Shown here: positions 34,033-42,485 of the stretch, in pieces
Layout: the number at the start of each line of letters is the position of its first letter
How positions within the stretch are numbered: the stretch's first letter is position 1
Assembly: GCF_000425105.1 (NCBI RefSeq)
Contig: NZ_AULD01000005.1
Span: 620,001-684,000, forward strand
DNA length: 64,000 bases
DNA from: Agrococcus lahaulensis DSM 17612
GTDB lineage: Bacteria; Actinomycetota; Actinomycetes; Actinomycetales; Microbacteriaceae
Reading direction: 5' to 3'
The notes under the pieces: model-generated
Database searches by the model: none
Seen by the model: only the letters and a program-made list of their open reading frames with translations
Told to the model about the DNA's origin: nothing
Position numbers and translations under genes: made by a program

Positions 34033-35556
34033 TCAGTCGTCGCCGACGACTGCCGAGCCCCGCATCGGCGCGACGAGCAGCGCTCCGCCTTCGCGCATCC
34101 ACACCTGCCCCGTCGCGCGCTTCTCCTCCCGCGTCGCGAACCGGTAGCGGTAGACGCGCGCCCGCACCCACGTGGGGCGACGTCCGCCGAACGGATCTCG
34201 CGCGAGCAGCCGCAAGGTAGGCCGGTCGGCTTCCAGCAGGCGCACGAGCAGCATCCGGAACCACGGCCCGCGCGCGCCGAGCGCGAGGAACCACATGAGC
34301 CAGTCGAGCCGCAGGTGGTACGGCGCGAACCAGCCCGGCACGCGCCGCACGTCGCCCGGCTTGCCCTTGAACTCGTACTCGACCCAGTCGCCGTCGCGCG
34401 GCTCCGCCTCGAGCGTGCCCTCGATGACGATCTCGTCGCGCTGCTTCGTGACGGTGCCGAAGGCGCCGTAGGCGTTCGCGAGCCGCCAGCGGTTGAACGA
34501 CGCGTTCATGAGCTGGCGGCGCGAGAAGAGGTTGCGCACCGAGGGGATCGACAGCCACGCGTAGCCGACGAAGAGGACGATGGTGAGGATGCCGAACCAC
34601 ACGGGCGTCGGCTCGTACTCGCGCGTCGACGGCCAGGCGGGCACGAACCGCGCGACGACGCGATCGTCGACGGCGGCGAAGCCGAGCACGATCGTGATCC
34701 AGTTGAGCCATGCGAAGTTGCCGGTGATGACGAGCCAGCCCTGCGTGAGGATCATCACCGCAGCGGCGACGGTCGCGACCGCGGCGAACGCGAGCGAGAT
34801 GCCCGCGGCGGGCCCCTCGCGGCCGATCGCGCCGGCGGCCACCGAACCGAGCACCGCGACGACGAGCACCCACGGCGCGATGAGCTGCGCGAAGTGGTTG
34901 CCCAGCACCTCGAGCTTGTGCCACCACGCGGGCGCGAGGTGCGCCAGGCGGCTGAGCGGGCCCGGCATCGGCTGCGTCTCGTGGTGGTACATGAGCGCCG
35001 TGAGGTCGCGCCACTCGCTGCCGCCGCGGAGCTTGATCATGCCCGCGCCGAACTCGAGGCGGAAGACGAGCCACACGATCAGCAGGATGGTGAGCGCCGG
35101 GGGAGCGTGGTCGTCGGAGCCGAGGAACGCGACGAGGAAGCCCGCTTCGCACAGCAGCAGCTCCCAGCCGAAGCCGTAGAACGTCTGCCCGATCGGCAGG
35201 ATCGAGAGGTAGACGATCCAGAGCGTGAGGAAGGCGAGCATCGGCGCCCACGGCGGCCCCGACTGCAGGAAGCCGGTGACGAGGGCGAGCGAGATCGCGA
35301 TGCCGACGAGGCAGAGGATGCGCAGGAACCGGTCGGAGTAGTGCCACCGGAAGATGCTGGGCACGCCCTCGAGACCGCCGGCGGCGATGTAGCGCGGGGC
35401 GGGCTGCAGGCCGCGCTCGCCGAGCAGCGCGGGGAACTGGAGGAGCGTCGAGAGGAACGCGATCGCGAAGATCGCTGCGGTGCCGCGCTGCAGCACCTGC
35501 CTCGCGAGCTCGGCGTGCGGGGCGTCGAGCCACTCCAGCCACTCCAGCCCGACCAT
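34033..35556 (-). CDS. Lipase maturation factor family membrane protein
   Basis: 507 aa from the ATG at 35556, preceded by GGGGAGGAG. Upstream in-frame starts would overlap the Fic gene region. It has about ten hydrophobic segments, and the LMF signature with VWLVFRLEFGAGMIKLRGGSEWRDLTALMYHHETQPMPGPLS (in parts) near 165-205. A soluble C-terminal domain ends in RVYRYRFATREEKRATGQVW. In animals LMF1 helps fold lipases. Bacterial members have no proven client. No lipase gene lies in this window. Confidence 0.85.
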   Translation of the reverse strand: MVGLEWLEWLDAPHAELARQVLQRGTAAIFAIAFLSTLLQFPALLGERGLQPAPRYIAAGGLEGVPSIFRWHYSDRFLRILCLVGIAISLALVTGFLQSGPPWAPMLAFLTLWIVYLSILPIGQTFYGFGWELLLCEAGFLVAFLGSDDHAPPALTILLIVWLVFRLEFGAGMIKLRGGSEWRDLTALMYHHETQPMPGPLSRLAHLAPAWWHKLEVLGNHFAQLIAPWVLVVAVLGSVAAGAIGREGPAAGISLAFAAVATVAAAVMILTQGWLVITGNFAWLNWITIVLGFAAVDDRVVARFVPAWPSTREYEPTPVWFGILTIVLFVGYAWLSIPSVRNLFSRRQLMNASFNRWRLANAYGAFGTVTKQRDEIVIEGTLEAEPRDGDWVEYEFKGKPGDVRRVPGWFAPYHLRLDWLMWFLALGARGPWFRMLLVRLLEADRPTLRLLARDPFGGRRPTWVRARVYRYRFATREEKRATGQVWMREGGALLVAPMRGSAVVGDD

Positions 35557-35654
35557 GACTCGCTCCTCCCCTGCGACCACAACCAGCGTGACGTCTCGCG
35601 ATCCGGACGGCAATGAGCCCGGTGGGCGCGATGCCTGCTCGCGGACAGCTGAGC

Positions 35655-36896
35655 TCAGGCGCGACCGGACGACGCCCGCCGTATGCGCTCTGCAAGGCGG
35701 TCGAGAACGCCGAGCACGTCGTCGCTCTGCCATACCCGGTTCCTGCGACCGGCCGTCGTCTGTCGCAGCACGCCGTCCTCCTCGAGCCGGGCAAGTGCCG
35801 CGCCAGCGGTGGGGGCGGACACCCCAAGCCGCTGCATCACGAACTTCGTGTTCACGACCGGCTGTCCTATGAGCAGGTCGATCAGCGGCCAAGCCGACGA
35901 ATGGGACCGTGCAGTCGTTCGATCCCGCATCGACGCGCGGGCTTCGGCGAGCCCATCGATCAGACTCGTGCCGAATGATGCCGCTTGCCTGGCAGAGCGA
36001 GCAAAGGTCTCCAGGATGGGTCGAGCGTCGCCTTGGCGGAAGGCGGTCAGAGCAGTGAAGTAGCCCTCCGGGTCAGTCAGCAGCCCGGCAGAGATAGGCG
36101 TGGCGACACGACGGGTGGTGCCCGCGCGTCGCAGCATCGCATGCACGAGCGCGCGCCCGGTCCTGCCGTTGCCGTCGGTGAAGGGGTGGATCGTCTCGAA
36201 CTGCGCGTGTGCGAGCGCCGCGTGCGCGAGTGAAGGGAGGTCGTTGCGCTCGATGAATGCCGCGAGATCTTGCATGTCGGCTGCGACGCGCTGATGGAGC
36301 GGCGGCACGAACGATGCGGTTCGGGGCCCCGCTCCACCGCCGATCCACACCTGCTCGGCGCGGAAGGCTCCCGGCGTGTGCCGATCTTGTCCCCGCATGA
36401 GCGCCCGGTGCATCTCCAGGATGCTCGCAACGCCCGGCCGCTCAGCCAAGCGCAGCGCCGCGTCCATGGCGCGGACGTTCCCATGCACCTGCATCGCGTT
36501 GGTGCCGGTCTCCTCACCGATCTCGGCCAGGGCCAGCTTCCTCGCGCTCGCCGTCAGGCCCTCGATCTGCGACGACGACGCACTCTCGGTGCGCAGGAGG
36601 ATCGACTGCAGCGGAGCGATCTCTGCTCCGCCTCGAAGCTGCTCATCGGCGTGTGCATCGAGACGCACGAGCGCACCGGTCGCTTCGTCGAGGTCAGCGG
36701 CGAGGTCGGCAGGCAGGCGCACCTCGAGCTCCGAGACATGAGGCACGACCGCAGCCTGGAAGTCGCCCCGGTTCAGCTCGGCTTGGCGGCGCGAGAGCCC
36801 AGAATCTTCATCGACCTGCCAACGCGCCGTCTCGTACTCGAGAGGGGGCCATGAGGCGATGGGTGGGGCCGAGGCTCCGCCGGCAACCTTGCTCAT
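35655..36896 (-). CDS. Fic family protein (AMP-transferase fold) with N-terminal inhibitory motif
   Basis: 413 aa. The N-terminal Fic_N region (about 35-120) carries the inhibitory helix S-x-x-x-E in SSSQIEG (108-113). The Fic core has the active-site loop HPFTDGNGRTGR (237-248), complete with catalytic His and phosphate-binding residues. The C-terminus (about 325-400) is a winged helix (NTKFVMQRLGVSAPTAGAALARLEEDGVLRQ). It probably transfers AMP to a protein target and is self-inhibited. Base composition is lower in GC than flanking operons, suggesting transfer. No separate antitoxin gene is seen. Confidence 0.9.
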   Translation of the reverse strand: MSKVAGGASAPPIASWPPLEYETARWQVDEDSGLSRRQAELNRGDFQAAVVPHVSELEVRLPADLAADLDEATGALVRLDAHADEQLRGGAEIAPLQSILLRTESASSSQIEGLTASARKLALAEIGEETGTNAMQVHGNVRAMDAALRLAERPGVASILEMHRALMRGQDRHTPGAFRAEQVWIGGGAGPRTASFVPPLHQRVAADMQDLAAFIERNDLPSLAHAALAHAQFETIHPFTDGNGRTGRALVHAMLRRAGTTRRVATPISAGLLTDPEGYFTALTAFRQGDARPILETFARSARQAASFGTSLIDGLAEARASMRDRTTARSHSSAWPLIDLLIGQPVVNTKFVMQRLGVSAPTAGAALARLEEDGVLRQTTAGRRNRVWQSDDVLGVLDRLAERIRRASSGRA

Positions 36897-36964
36897 ACAC
36901 CCACGTTACTAAAGTTTTCGCATGAAACCCTGAATAAGTCATCCACCTGTTGAAGGTTTCTTAA

Positions 36965-38416
36965 CTAGCCGAGAGTTCCGTCGCTCATGACAGTCTCGTG
37001 CACGCCGATCTCCTTGAGCGCCGCGTGCGCCGCGTGCCACCCGCTCATGCCGTGCACGCCGCCGCCCGGCGGTGCCGACGACGAGCACAGGAAGATCCGG
37101 CCCGGCATCGGCACGCGGTAGGGGTTCGCGAGCACGGGCCGCGCGAGCTGCTGCGTGCCCGCGAGCGTGCCGCCGCCGATCGAGCCGCCGATGAGGTTCG
37201 GGTTCCACAGCTCGAGCGCCGCGGGCGTCATCGGCCGACGCTCGAGGATGCGGTCGCGGAAGCCGGGGGCGAAGCGCTCGATCTGCGCCTCGATGGCATC
37301 GGATGCGTCCCCAGGCCATCCGTGCGGCACGTGCGCGTAGGCCCACAGCGTGTGCCGCCCCGCGGGCGCTCGCTCGGGATCGGCGACGCTCGGTTGCGTC
37401 GCAAGCACGAACGGCTGCTCCGGCATGCGGCCGAGCGCGACCTCGCGCTCGGCGTGCGCGATCTCGGCGAGCGTGCCGCTCAGGTGCACGGTGCCGGCGC
37501 GGCCGACGCGCTCGTCCTCCCACGGCACCGGTCCGTCGAGCAGCAGGTCGAGCTTCGAGACCGCCGGGCCGTACTTCCACGTCTCCATCCGCTTCGCGTA
37601 GAGCCCCTCGATGCGGCCGTGCGCGACGCGCAGCAGCTGCCGCGGGGTGAGGTCGAGTAGCACGAGGTCGGCCGGCGGCAGGTCGCGCAGGTCGGCGACG
37701 TCGACGCCGGTCTCGATCCGGCCGCCGTGTGCCTCGATGACGCGACCCAGGGCATCCGCGATCGACTGCGACCCGCCCCTGGCGAACGGCCACCCGGCCG
37801 AGTGGCCGACGCCGCCGAACGCGACGCCGAACGCGCTCGTGAGCGGATGCCCGAGCGGCAGCGTGGCGTGCGTCACCGACCCGGCGAAGAGGGCTTGCGC
37901 GGCGCCCGAGCGGAAGACCGAGCGGGCGAGCAGCGTCGCCGGCCACGCACCGCGCAGCCCGAAGCGCGCGAGCAGCACCGGGTCCTTCGGCCACCGCAGC
38001 AGCGGCCCGAGGATCGCCTCGGCGGTCGCATTCGGATCCTCGGTCGCCGGCGCGTGCAGTCGCAGCCACGCCTTCGCGTCGACGCCGAGCTCGCGCGCGG
38101 TCTGCTCGGCGTCGCGATGCAGGATCGCCGCTCGACCGCCCGGCAGCGGATGCGCCATCGGGTAGTGGGCGTGCACCCACTCGAGCCCGTGCTGCTCGAG
38201 CCCGAGCGAGCGGAAGGCCGGGCTCGTGATGCCGAAGGGGTGTCCGGATGCGCCCGGGTCGATGATCGCCTGGTTGCCGAACGCCGGGATCGACGCGCTC
38301 GCCCCGCCGATCGTCTCATTCCGCTCGAGCACCGTGACCTCGAGCCCGGCGCGCGCGAGCACCGCGGCGGCGGTGAGGCCGTTCGGCCCCGCCCCGACGA
38401 CGACAGCGCTGGTCAT
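36965..38416 (-). CDS. Phytoene desaturase-like FAD-dependent oxidoreductase (COG1233)
   Basis: 483 aa. The N-terminal FAD-binding dinucleotide motif VVVGAGPNGLTAAAVLARAG is followed by VLERNETIGG. The second FAD motif is near the C-terminus (CSSSAPPGGGVHGMSGWHAAHAAL). Family members desaturate or isomerise isoprenoids or other non-polar substrates. No carotenoid synthase or other terpenoid gene lies nearby, so the substrate is open. Separate unit, low-GC patch just upstream of its stop. Confidence 0.85.
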   Translation of the reverse strand: MTSAVVVGAGPNGLTAAAVLARAGLEVTVLERNETIGGASASIPAFGNQAIIDPGASGHPFGITSPAFRSLGLEQHGLEWVHAHYPMAHPLPGGRAAILHRDAEQTARELGVDAKAWLRLHAPATEDPNATAEAILGPLLRWPKDPVLLARFGLRGAWPATLLARSVFRSGAAQALFAGSVTHATLPLGHPLTSAFGVAFGGVGHSAGWPFARGGSQSIADALGRVIEAHGGRIETGVDVADLRDLPPADLVLLDLTPRQLLRVAHGRIEGLYAKRMETWKYGPAVSKLDLLLDGPVPWEDERVGRAGTVHLSGTLAEIAHAEREVALGRMPEQPFVLATQPSVADPERAPAGRHTLWAYAHVPHGWPGDASDAIEAQIERFAPGFRDRILERRPMTPAALELWNPNLIGGSIGGGTLAGTQQLARPVLANPYRVPMPGRIFLCSSSAPPGGGVHGMSGWHAAHAALKEIGVHETVMSDGTLG

Positions 38417-38529
38417 GCGGCCTCCCGAGATCGTGACGAGCGGATGCGTCGGCCCGGCCGGGCACGTCGCAAGCCTTGCGCGGGCAGGCTACGCCCACAA
38501 CCCGCACGCGGCCTCCACCTCAGCGCGTT

Positions 38530-38564
38530 GGTCGAGTAGCCCGCGCAGCGGGCGTATCGAGACC
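38530..38564. repeat. 35-bp GTCGAG...TCGAGAC palindromic repeat, intergenic copy
   Basis: Starts GGTCGAGTAGC and ends GTATCGAGACC, with an inner CCCGC/GCGGG stem. It lies just after the stop of the lipoprotein nuclease gene. A diverged copy of the same length is at 24192-24226. Repeats of this form are widespread in Microbacteriaceae genomes. Confidence 0.75.
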
Positions 38565-38565
38565 C

Positions 38566-39330
38566 TCAGCCGCACGCCTCCAGCACGTCCACGAGCATCC
38601 GCTTGTCCTCGCTCGAGACGGCGAGCGCGTAGTCGTGCGCGATGCTCGTGTAGCGAGCCGCGTACTCGCACCAGAACGCCGGATCCTCCGGCATCCAGTC
38701 CGACGGCCCGCGATCGCTCTTGGTCGAGTTCGTCGGCCCGTCGACGGCGAGGAGCGTCGCCGGATCGTTCGCGAACGCGACGCGCTCGTCGAAGCTCCAC
38801 TCCCACGCGCCGCCGCGGTGCGCCGCCGAGAGGCTGATGATGTGGTCGATCTGCACCGCTTGGCTGTCGCCGCCGATGCGGTCGTGCGCGAAGTCGATCG
38901 TCGCGCCCGTGTACGGGTCGGCGGGCAGCGTGCCGGTCAGCACGGTGCAGCCGTCGTCGGCGAGCGCCTCGCCCTCGAGATCGCGCTGCAGGATGTCCTG
39001 CCGCGTCGAGCATCCGTTGCGGTCGACGTCGACCCATCCGTCACCGAAGTCGGCACGGCGGTAGGGCGGGATCTCGATCGACTCGTCGATGACGTCGAGC
39101 GCGGCCGCGGTCGCCTGCAGAGCGCTCGGCTCGGGTGCCGCAGCCGTCGCCGCGGGCGTCGCCGGGGCGGCGCTCGGCGTCGGGGCCGGCAGCGCGGTCG
39201 CTCGCGTCGGCGGCTCGACGGTGAGCGCACCGGCGGCGCTGCAGCCGGTCAGCAGCACGGTGCCGAGCAGGGCTGCGGCGGCAACAACGCGCGCCGCGCG
39301 CGATGGCGCGTGCCGTTGGGCTGGCGGCAT
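38566..39330 (-). CDS. Lipoprotein HNH endonuclease (DUF1524 type)
   Basis: 254 aa. The signal peptide AARVVAAAALLGTVLLTGC has lipobox LTGC. An Ala/Pro linker runs to about residue 75. The nuclease domain (about 85-250) has the two-Cys CSTRQDILQRDL...CTVLTG segment, the HNH-type core QIDHIISLSAAHRGGAWEW and NSTKSDRGPSDWMP. It probably degrades extracellular DNA at the outer face of the membrane, for nutrient use or defence. Role inferred. Confidence 0.85.
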   Translation of the reverse strand: MPPAQRHAPSRAARVVAAAALLGTVLLTGCSAAGALTVEPPTRATALPAPTPSAAPATPAATAAAPEPSALQATAAALDVIDESIEIPPYRRADFGDGWVDVDRNGCSTRQDILQRDLEGEALADDGCTVLTGTLPADPYTGATIDFAHDRIGGDSQAVQIDHIISLSAAHRGGAWEWSFDERVAFANDPATLLAVDGPTNSTKSDRGPSDWMPEDPAFWCEYAARYTSIAHDYALAVSSEDKRMLVDVLEACG

Positions 39331-39474
39331 GGCGATCTCCGTTCGAGGCGGCGCCGGGCGCGAACGAGCGATCGTCGCGCCGACAGGCGGCTGGGGACCG
39401 CGGCGGCTGTTCCGTCCGCGCCATCGTATGCACGCGCGCCGGGCGACCGGCCGAGCGGGCCCGCGCGCCGCGCG

Positions 39475-39990
39475 TCAGCCGGCGAACCGCTCCCGCACCG
39501 TCTCGTGGCTGATCCGCTGCACCTCGGCGATCTGGTGCTCCGACCGCCGCACGAGGTCGTCGAGCAGCGCCCGGTCGAAGCGCGAGTCGGTCGCCGACAG
39601 CTCGATGAGCGCCTGCCACATCGAGAGCTTGCCGCGCACGGCGCCCGTGAGGAAGTCGAGCTCGAGCTGCGTCATCGAGCTGCGCCGCATTCGCAGCAGG
39701 TTGACCGGGTTGACGCTCCCGCCGGCGCGGAGCAGCAGCGTGAGCGCGCGCTTCCAGCCCTTCGGCCGGTAGCCGAGCTGCTGGATGATCTTCGCGAGGT
39801 CGCGCCGATCGCGATCGACCTCCTCGGCGAGTGCGACGAGCACCTGCTCGTGCGGTGTCCCCTCGAACGTCCTCGCCGCCGCGTGGAACGCCTTCACACC
39901 ACCCTCGGACGCGAGCAGATGCTCGTTCAGGTAGGTCGAGAGGTTTCCGTGGGCGTCGGCGGATGCGTCGGCTCGCGCTGCGTCGTTCAT
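39475..39990 (-). CDS. Helical protein of unknown function
   Basis: 171 aa, predicted all-alpha. A first helix pair (LSTYLNEHLLASEGGVKAFHAAARTFEGTPHEQVLVALAEEVDRDRRDLAKII, in parts) is followed by a basic loop and a second pair ending in RRSEHQIAEVQRISHETVRERF. The spacing of Glu and His residues recalls ferritin-like four-helix bundles, but I cannot assign a family. A separate transcription unit just left of the low-GC operon. Confidence 0.7.
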   Translation of the reverse strand: MNDAARADASADAHGNLSTYLNEHLLASEGGVKAFHAAARTFEGTPHEQVLVALAEEVDRDRRDLAKIIQQLGYRPKGWKRALTLLLRAGGSVNPVNLLRMRRSSMTQLELDFLTGAVRGKLSMWQALIELSATDSRFDRALLDDLVRRSEHQIAEVQRISHETVRERFAG

Positions 39991-40222
39991 GGTCGCCTCC
40001 GGTCGCGGTTCGAGGGAAACGGTACCGATGGCGGCTGGTGAGCGGCTGAGGGCGACAGCGCCTGCGACCGGAGTCTTGGCTCGCCTCGCGTGTTCGGCGA
40101 CGAGACGGCCGCTGAAGGTGCTCGGGTCGATCGGTTCGACGCGTCAGCCAAAGCCCGCTGCTTGCGATCGGGTGGATAGCATGCGATGACTTGACGCTCG
40201 CGAAGAGATCGGTTCCCAAACG

Positions 40223-41839
40223 TTGTCCACCTCATCACGGTTCCTCAGCAATGTTGCCGAGTACATCAAAGCTCGCCACCCGATCCTCGTCGTGGAGACG
40301 CAGGAGGGCGATCGCGTCGTCACTCTCATGGGAAAGGTGGCCGTCAGTCCAGGGCTGAGAACCCAGCGTCGGGTCATCCAGTTCACGTTGACGAACGGTC
40401 TACATGCACCCGGCGAGTCCGGCTCGCCCCTACCCCTTGAGGCGGCGCTCGTCCAGGCAGCGAAAGCGACTGAACCGACGATCTACGTCTTCTTTGACGT
40501 GCACCATGAACTTGGCTCCGAAGGTCGGCCTGGATCCGGCAGGACCGTTCGCGCGCTGCTCGACGCCGCGCAGGCGTTTCGCACCGGTCGTGTCCAACAC
40601 ACGCTCGTCTTGGTGTCGCCCGTTCTAGCACTTCCCGCGGACCTTGAGAAGGAAGCGACGCTTGTCGACCTTCCTCTCCCCGACGCGAGTGAGATTCGCG
40701 ACGTGCTGGACGGGATGATCGAGGCAAACGCTCAAGCCATAGAGGTTGCGCTTGACGCTGAGGGCCGCCACAAACTCGTGCAGGCCGCGCAGGGCCTCAC
40801 TCTTGGTGAAGCGGAGAACGCCTTCGCGCGGGCAATCGTCAACGACCGTCGGCTTGATGAGGACGACATCGCGGTCGTCTTGGAGGAGAAGGGTCAAACG
40901 ATCCGCAAGTCCGGGCTCCTCGAGCTGATTGAGCCCGCCGGCTCACTCGAGGATGTTGGCGGCTTGGAGAACTTGAAGCGTTGGCTCAAGAAGCGTGACG
41001 GGGCCTGGATGGGCGCGGCGGCAGACTGGGGTATCCCGGCACCGAAGGGGGCGCTGATCACTGGCGTGCCGGGTTGTGGCAAATCGCTGACTGCATCATG
41101 CGTCGCAACCGCTTGGCAGCTGCCACTGCTTCGGATGGATGTAGGCCGGATGTTCTCAGGCCTCGTCGGCTCGAGCGAGAGCAACATGAGGCAGGCATTG
41201 CGGCTCGCCGAAGCTGTCTCGCCGTCCATCCTTTGGATAGACGAGATTGAAAAAGGATTCGGTAGTCAAGGGGGAGGCGACTCTGGCACCAGCACGCGGG
41301 TCTTCGGCACGTTCCTTACATGGATGCAAGAAAAGAAGAACTCGGTGTTCGTCATCGCGACCGCCAACAAGATCGACGGACTTCCCCCTGAATTCCTACG
41401 CAAAGGCCGGTTTGATGAGGTGTTCTTCGTCGACCTGCCGACGCTCGAAGAGCGCCTTACGATCTGGTCGCTGCATCTTCAGAAGCGGCTCGCTCCCCCG
41501 TCGAGAGCCGCCGGAGCGCTCAACATCGACAACGAACTAGTCGACCTATTGGCGCAGGCCTCAGAGGGTTTCTCTGGCGCTGAGATAGCCCAGGCGGTGA
41601 TCTCAGCATGCTTCGATGCCTTCTCGGAAGACCGGGCCGTGCTGCAGGGGGACCTGCTTCGCGCGATCGAAACCACTGTTCCGCTATCCGTGACGCAGGC
41701 GGAGCAAATCACCGCAATCCGAGAATGGGCTTCGAGCCGCGCGGTATCGGCAACGGCGAACAGCCATCGGAATAGTTACAGCGGCGACCGCCTCGAGGAC
41801 ATCTCGCAATGGCGCGGCGGTCGCCAGATCGACTTCTGA
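40223..41839 (+). CDS. Ycf46-like AAA+ ATPase
   Basis: 538 aa from a TTG at 40223. The next in-frame start would remove the conserved N-terminus FLSNVAEYIKARHPILVVET. An N-terminal helical/Rossmann-like domain (1-220) is followed by a single AAA+ module. Walker A is GVPGCGKS (281-288), Walker B ILWIDE (336-341), then DSGTSTRVFGTFLTWMQEK, sensor 1 ATANK (379-383) and LRKGRFDE with the arginine finger (393/396). This closely follows the Ycf46 type of cyanobacteria and chloroplasts. It is first in a five-gene operon of lower GC. Likely a remodelling ATPase for one of the partner proteins; function unproven. Confidence 0.9.
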   Translation: MSTSSRFLSNVAEYIKARHPILVVETQEGDRVVTLMGKVAVSPGLRTQRRVIQFTLTNGLHAPGESGSPLPLEAALVQAAKATEPTIYVFFDVHHELGSEGRPGSGRTVRALLDAAQAFRTGRVQHTLVLVSPVLALPADLEKEATLVDLPLPDASEIRDVLDGMIEANAQAIEVALDAEGRHKLVQAAQGLTLGEAENAFARAIVNDRRLDEDDIAVVLEEKGQTIRKSGLLELIEPAGSLEDVGGLENLKRWLKKRDGAWMGAAADWGIPAPKGALITGVPGCGKSLTASCVATAWQLPLLRMDVGRMFSGLVGSSESNMRQALRLAEAVSPSILWIDEIEKGFGSQGGGDSGTSTRVFGTFLTWMQEKKNSVFVIATANKIDGLPPEFLRKGRFDEVFFVDLPTLEERLTIWSLHLQKRLAPPSRAAGALNIDNELVDLLAQASEGFSGAEIAQAVISACFDAFSEDRAVLQGDLLRAIETTVPLSVTQAEQITAIREWASSRAVSATANSHRNSYSGDRLEDISQWRGGRQIDF

Positions 41840-41842
41840 ACC

Positions 41843-42268
41843 GTGAGCGTCGAACTCGTCCTCATCCCGATCGGGATCGCTGCCGTGGCCGCGCGCCGGA
41901 TGGCGCGGGCATCGTCGCTCTGTGAGAGGTGCCGGGCGACCATCGTCGCGGATCGCACTCTCGTCGTCGAAGCATTGACGGTGCTCGACTGGCAGATCCT
42001 CGATCAGGGCAATGAGTTCGTCTGCGCACGAACACCTTGGGGCCCTTCGTTGTTCCGGCAGATCGGCGAAGTCTATCTCGCTCGTGTCGACGGGGCGAGT
42101 GATGAGGTGACGCTCGAAATGATCAAGGTGTTTGACGCTGCAGCGGGCCGAATTGCACAGATGCGAGGTGTGCAGCGTGCGATGCAACAAGCAACGGAGA
42201 TGGGATTGCGCCTGATCGAGCAGCGGGACGAGGGCGGACAAGTCCGCCTCGTCTTTGAGGAGGCTTGA
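41843..42268 (+). CDS. DUF1257 (Ycf35)-like protein with N-terminal hydrophobic helix and CxxC
   Basis: 141 aa from the GTG at 41843, 3 bp after the ATPase stop. Residues 35-141 match the DUF1257 plan: DRTLVVEALTVLDWQI near the start and the C-terminal RAMQQATEMGLRLIEQRDEGGQVRLVFEE. In front is a hydrophobic stretch (5-17) and CERC (27-30), which I do not expect in ordinary Ycf35 proteins. Recurrent partner of Ycf46-like ATPases. Role unknown. It may bind the small DUF2997-like protein or the radical SAM enzyme. Confidence 0.7.
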   Translation: MSVELVLIPIGIAAVAARRMARASSLCERCRATIVADRTLVVEALTVLDWQILDQGNEFVCARTPWGPSLFRQIGEVYLARVDGASDEVTLEMIKVFDAAAGRIAQMRGVQRAMQQATEMGLRLIEQRDEGGQVRLVFEEA

Positions 42269-42269
42269 G

Positions 42270-42485
42270 ATGGCGAAATTCGTGATGACTGTAGATGCCG
42301 ACGGCACGATTCGTACCGAGATTCAAGATGCGCCGGGCGAGGCGTGCTTGGGCCACATTGACACTGCTCGACGTCTCTCGCCCGGTGCGTTGGTGGTCGA
42401 GTCCCGCGCAACAGAACAGTTCGCGCGGACATCCGTCGAACAACAGTCGCGCATCACCGAAGGAGTGCAGGGTTATGACGCCTGA
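42270..42485 (+). CDS. DUF2997-like small protein
   Basis: 71 aa, starting one base after the previous stop. It has the short beta-hairpin start FVMTVDADGTIRTEI followed by the conserved small loop with Cys (PGEACLGHI, Cys near 27) and a helix-sheet end, as in DUF2997. It overlaps the next gene by 11 bp. The family is found with Ycf46/DUF1257 proteins. It could be a substrate, a carrier or a structural partner; the sequence does not decide. Confidence 0.7.
   Translation: MAKFVMTVDADGTIRTEIQDAPGEACLGHIDTARRLSPGALVVESRATEQFARTSVEQQSRITEGVQGYDA

Noticed and set aside
32801-35827. 1008-codon minus-strand frame across the FUSC and LMF-like genes
   Set aside because: Crosses two genes with clear membrane patterns in other frames and carries the inverted repeat. 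Composition is typical of a shadow frame.
40162-40222. Possible promoter for the Ycf46-like operon (TTGCGA at 40162 or TTGACG at 40191)
   Set aside because: Neither has a -10 element at a proper distance, so no promoter is called.
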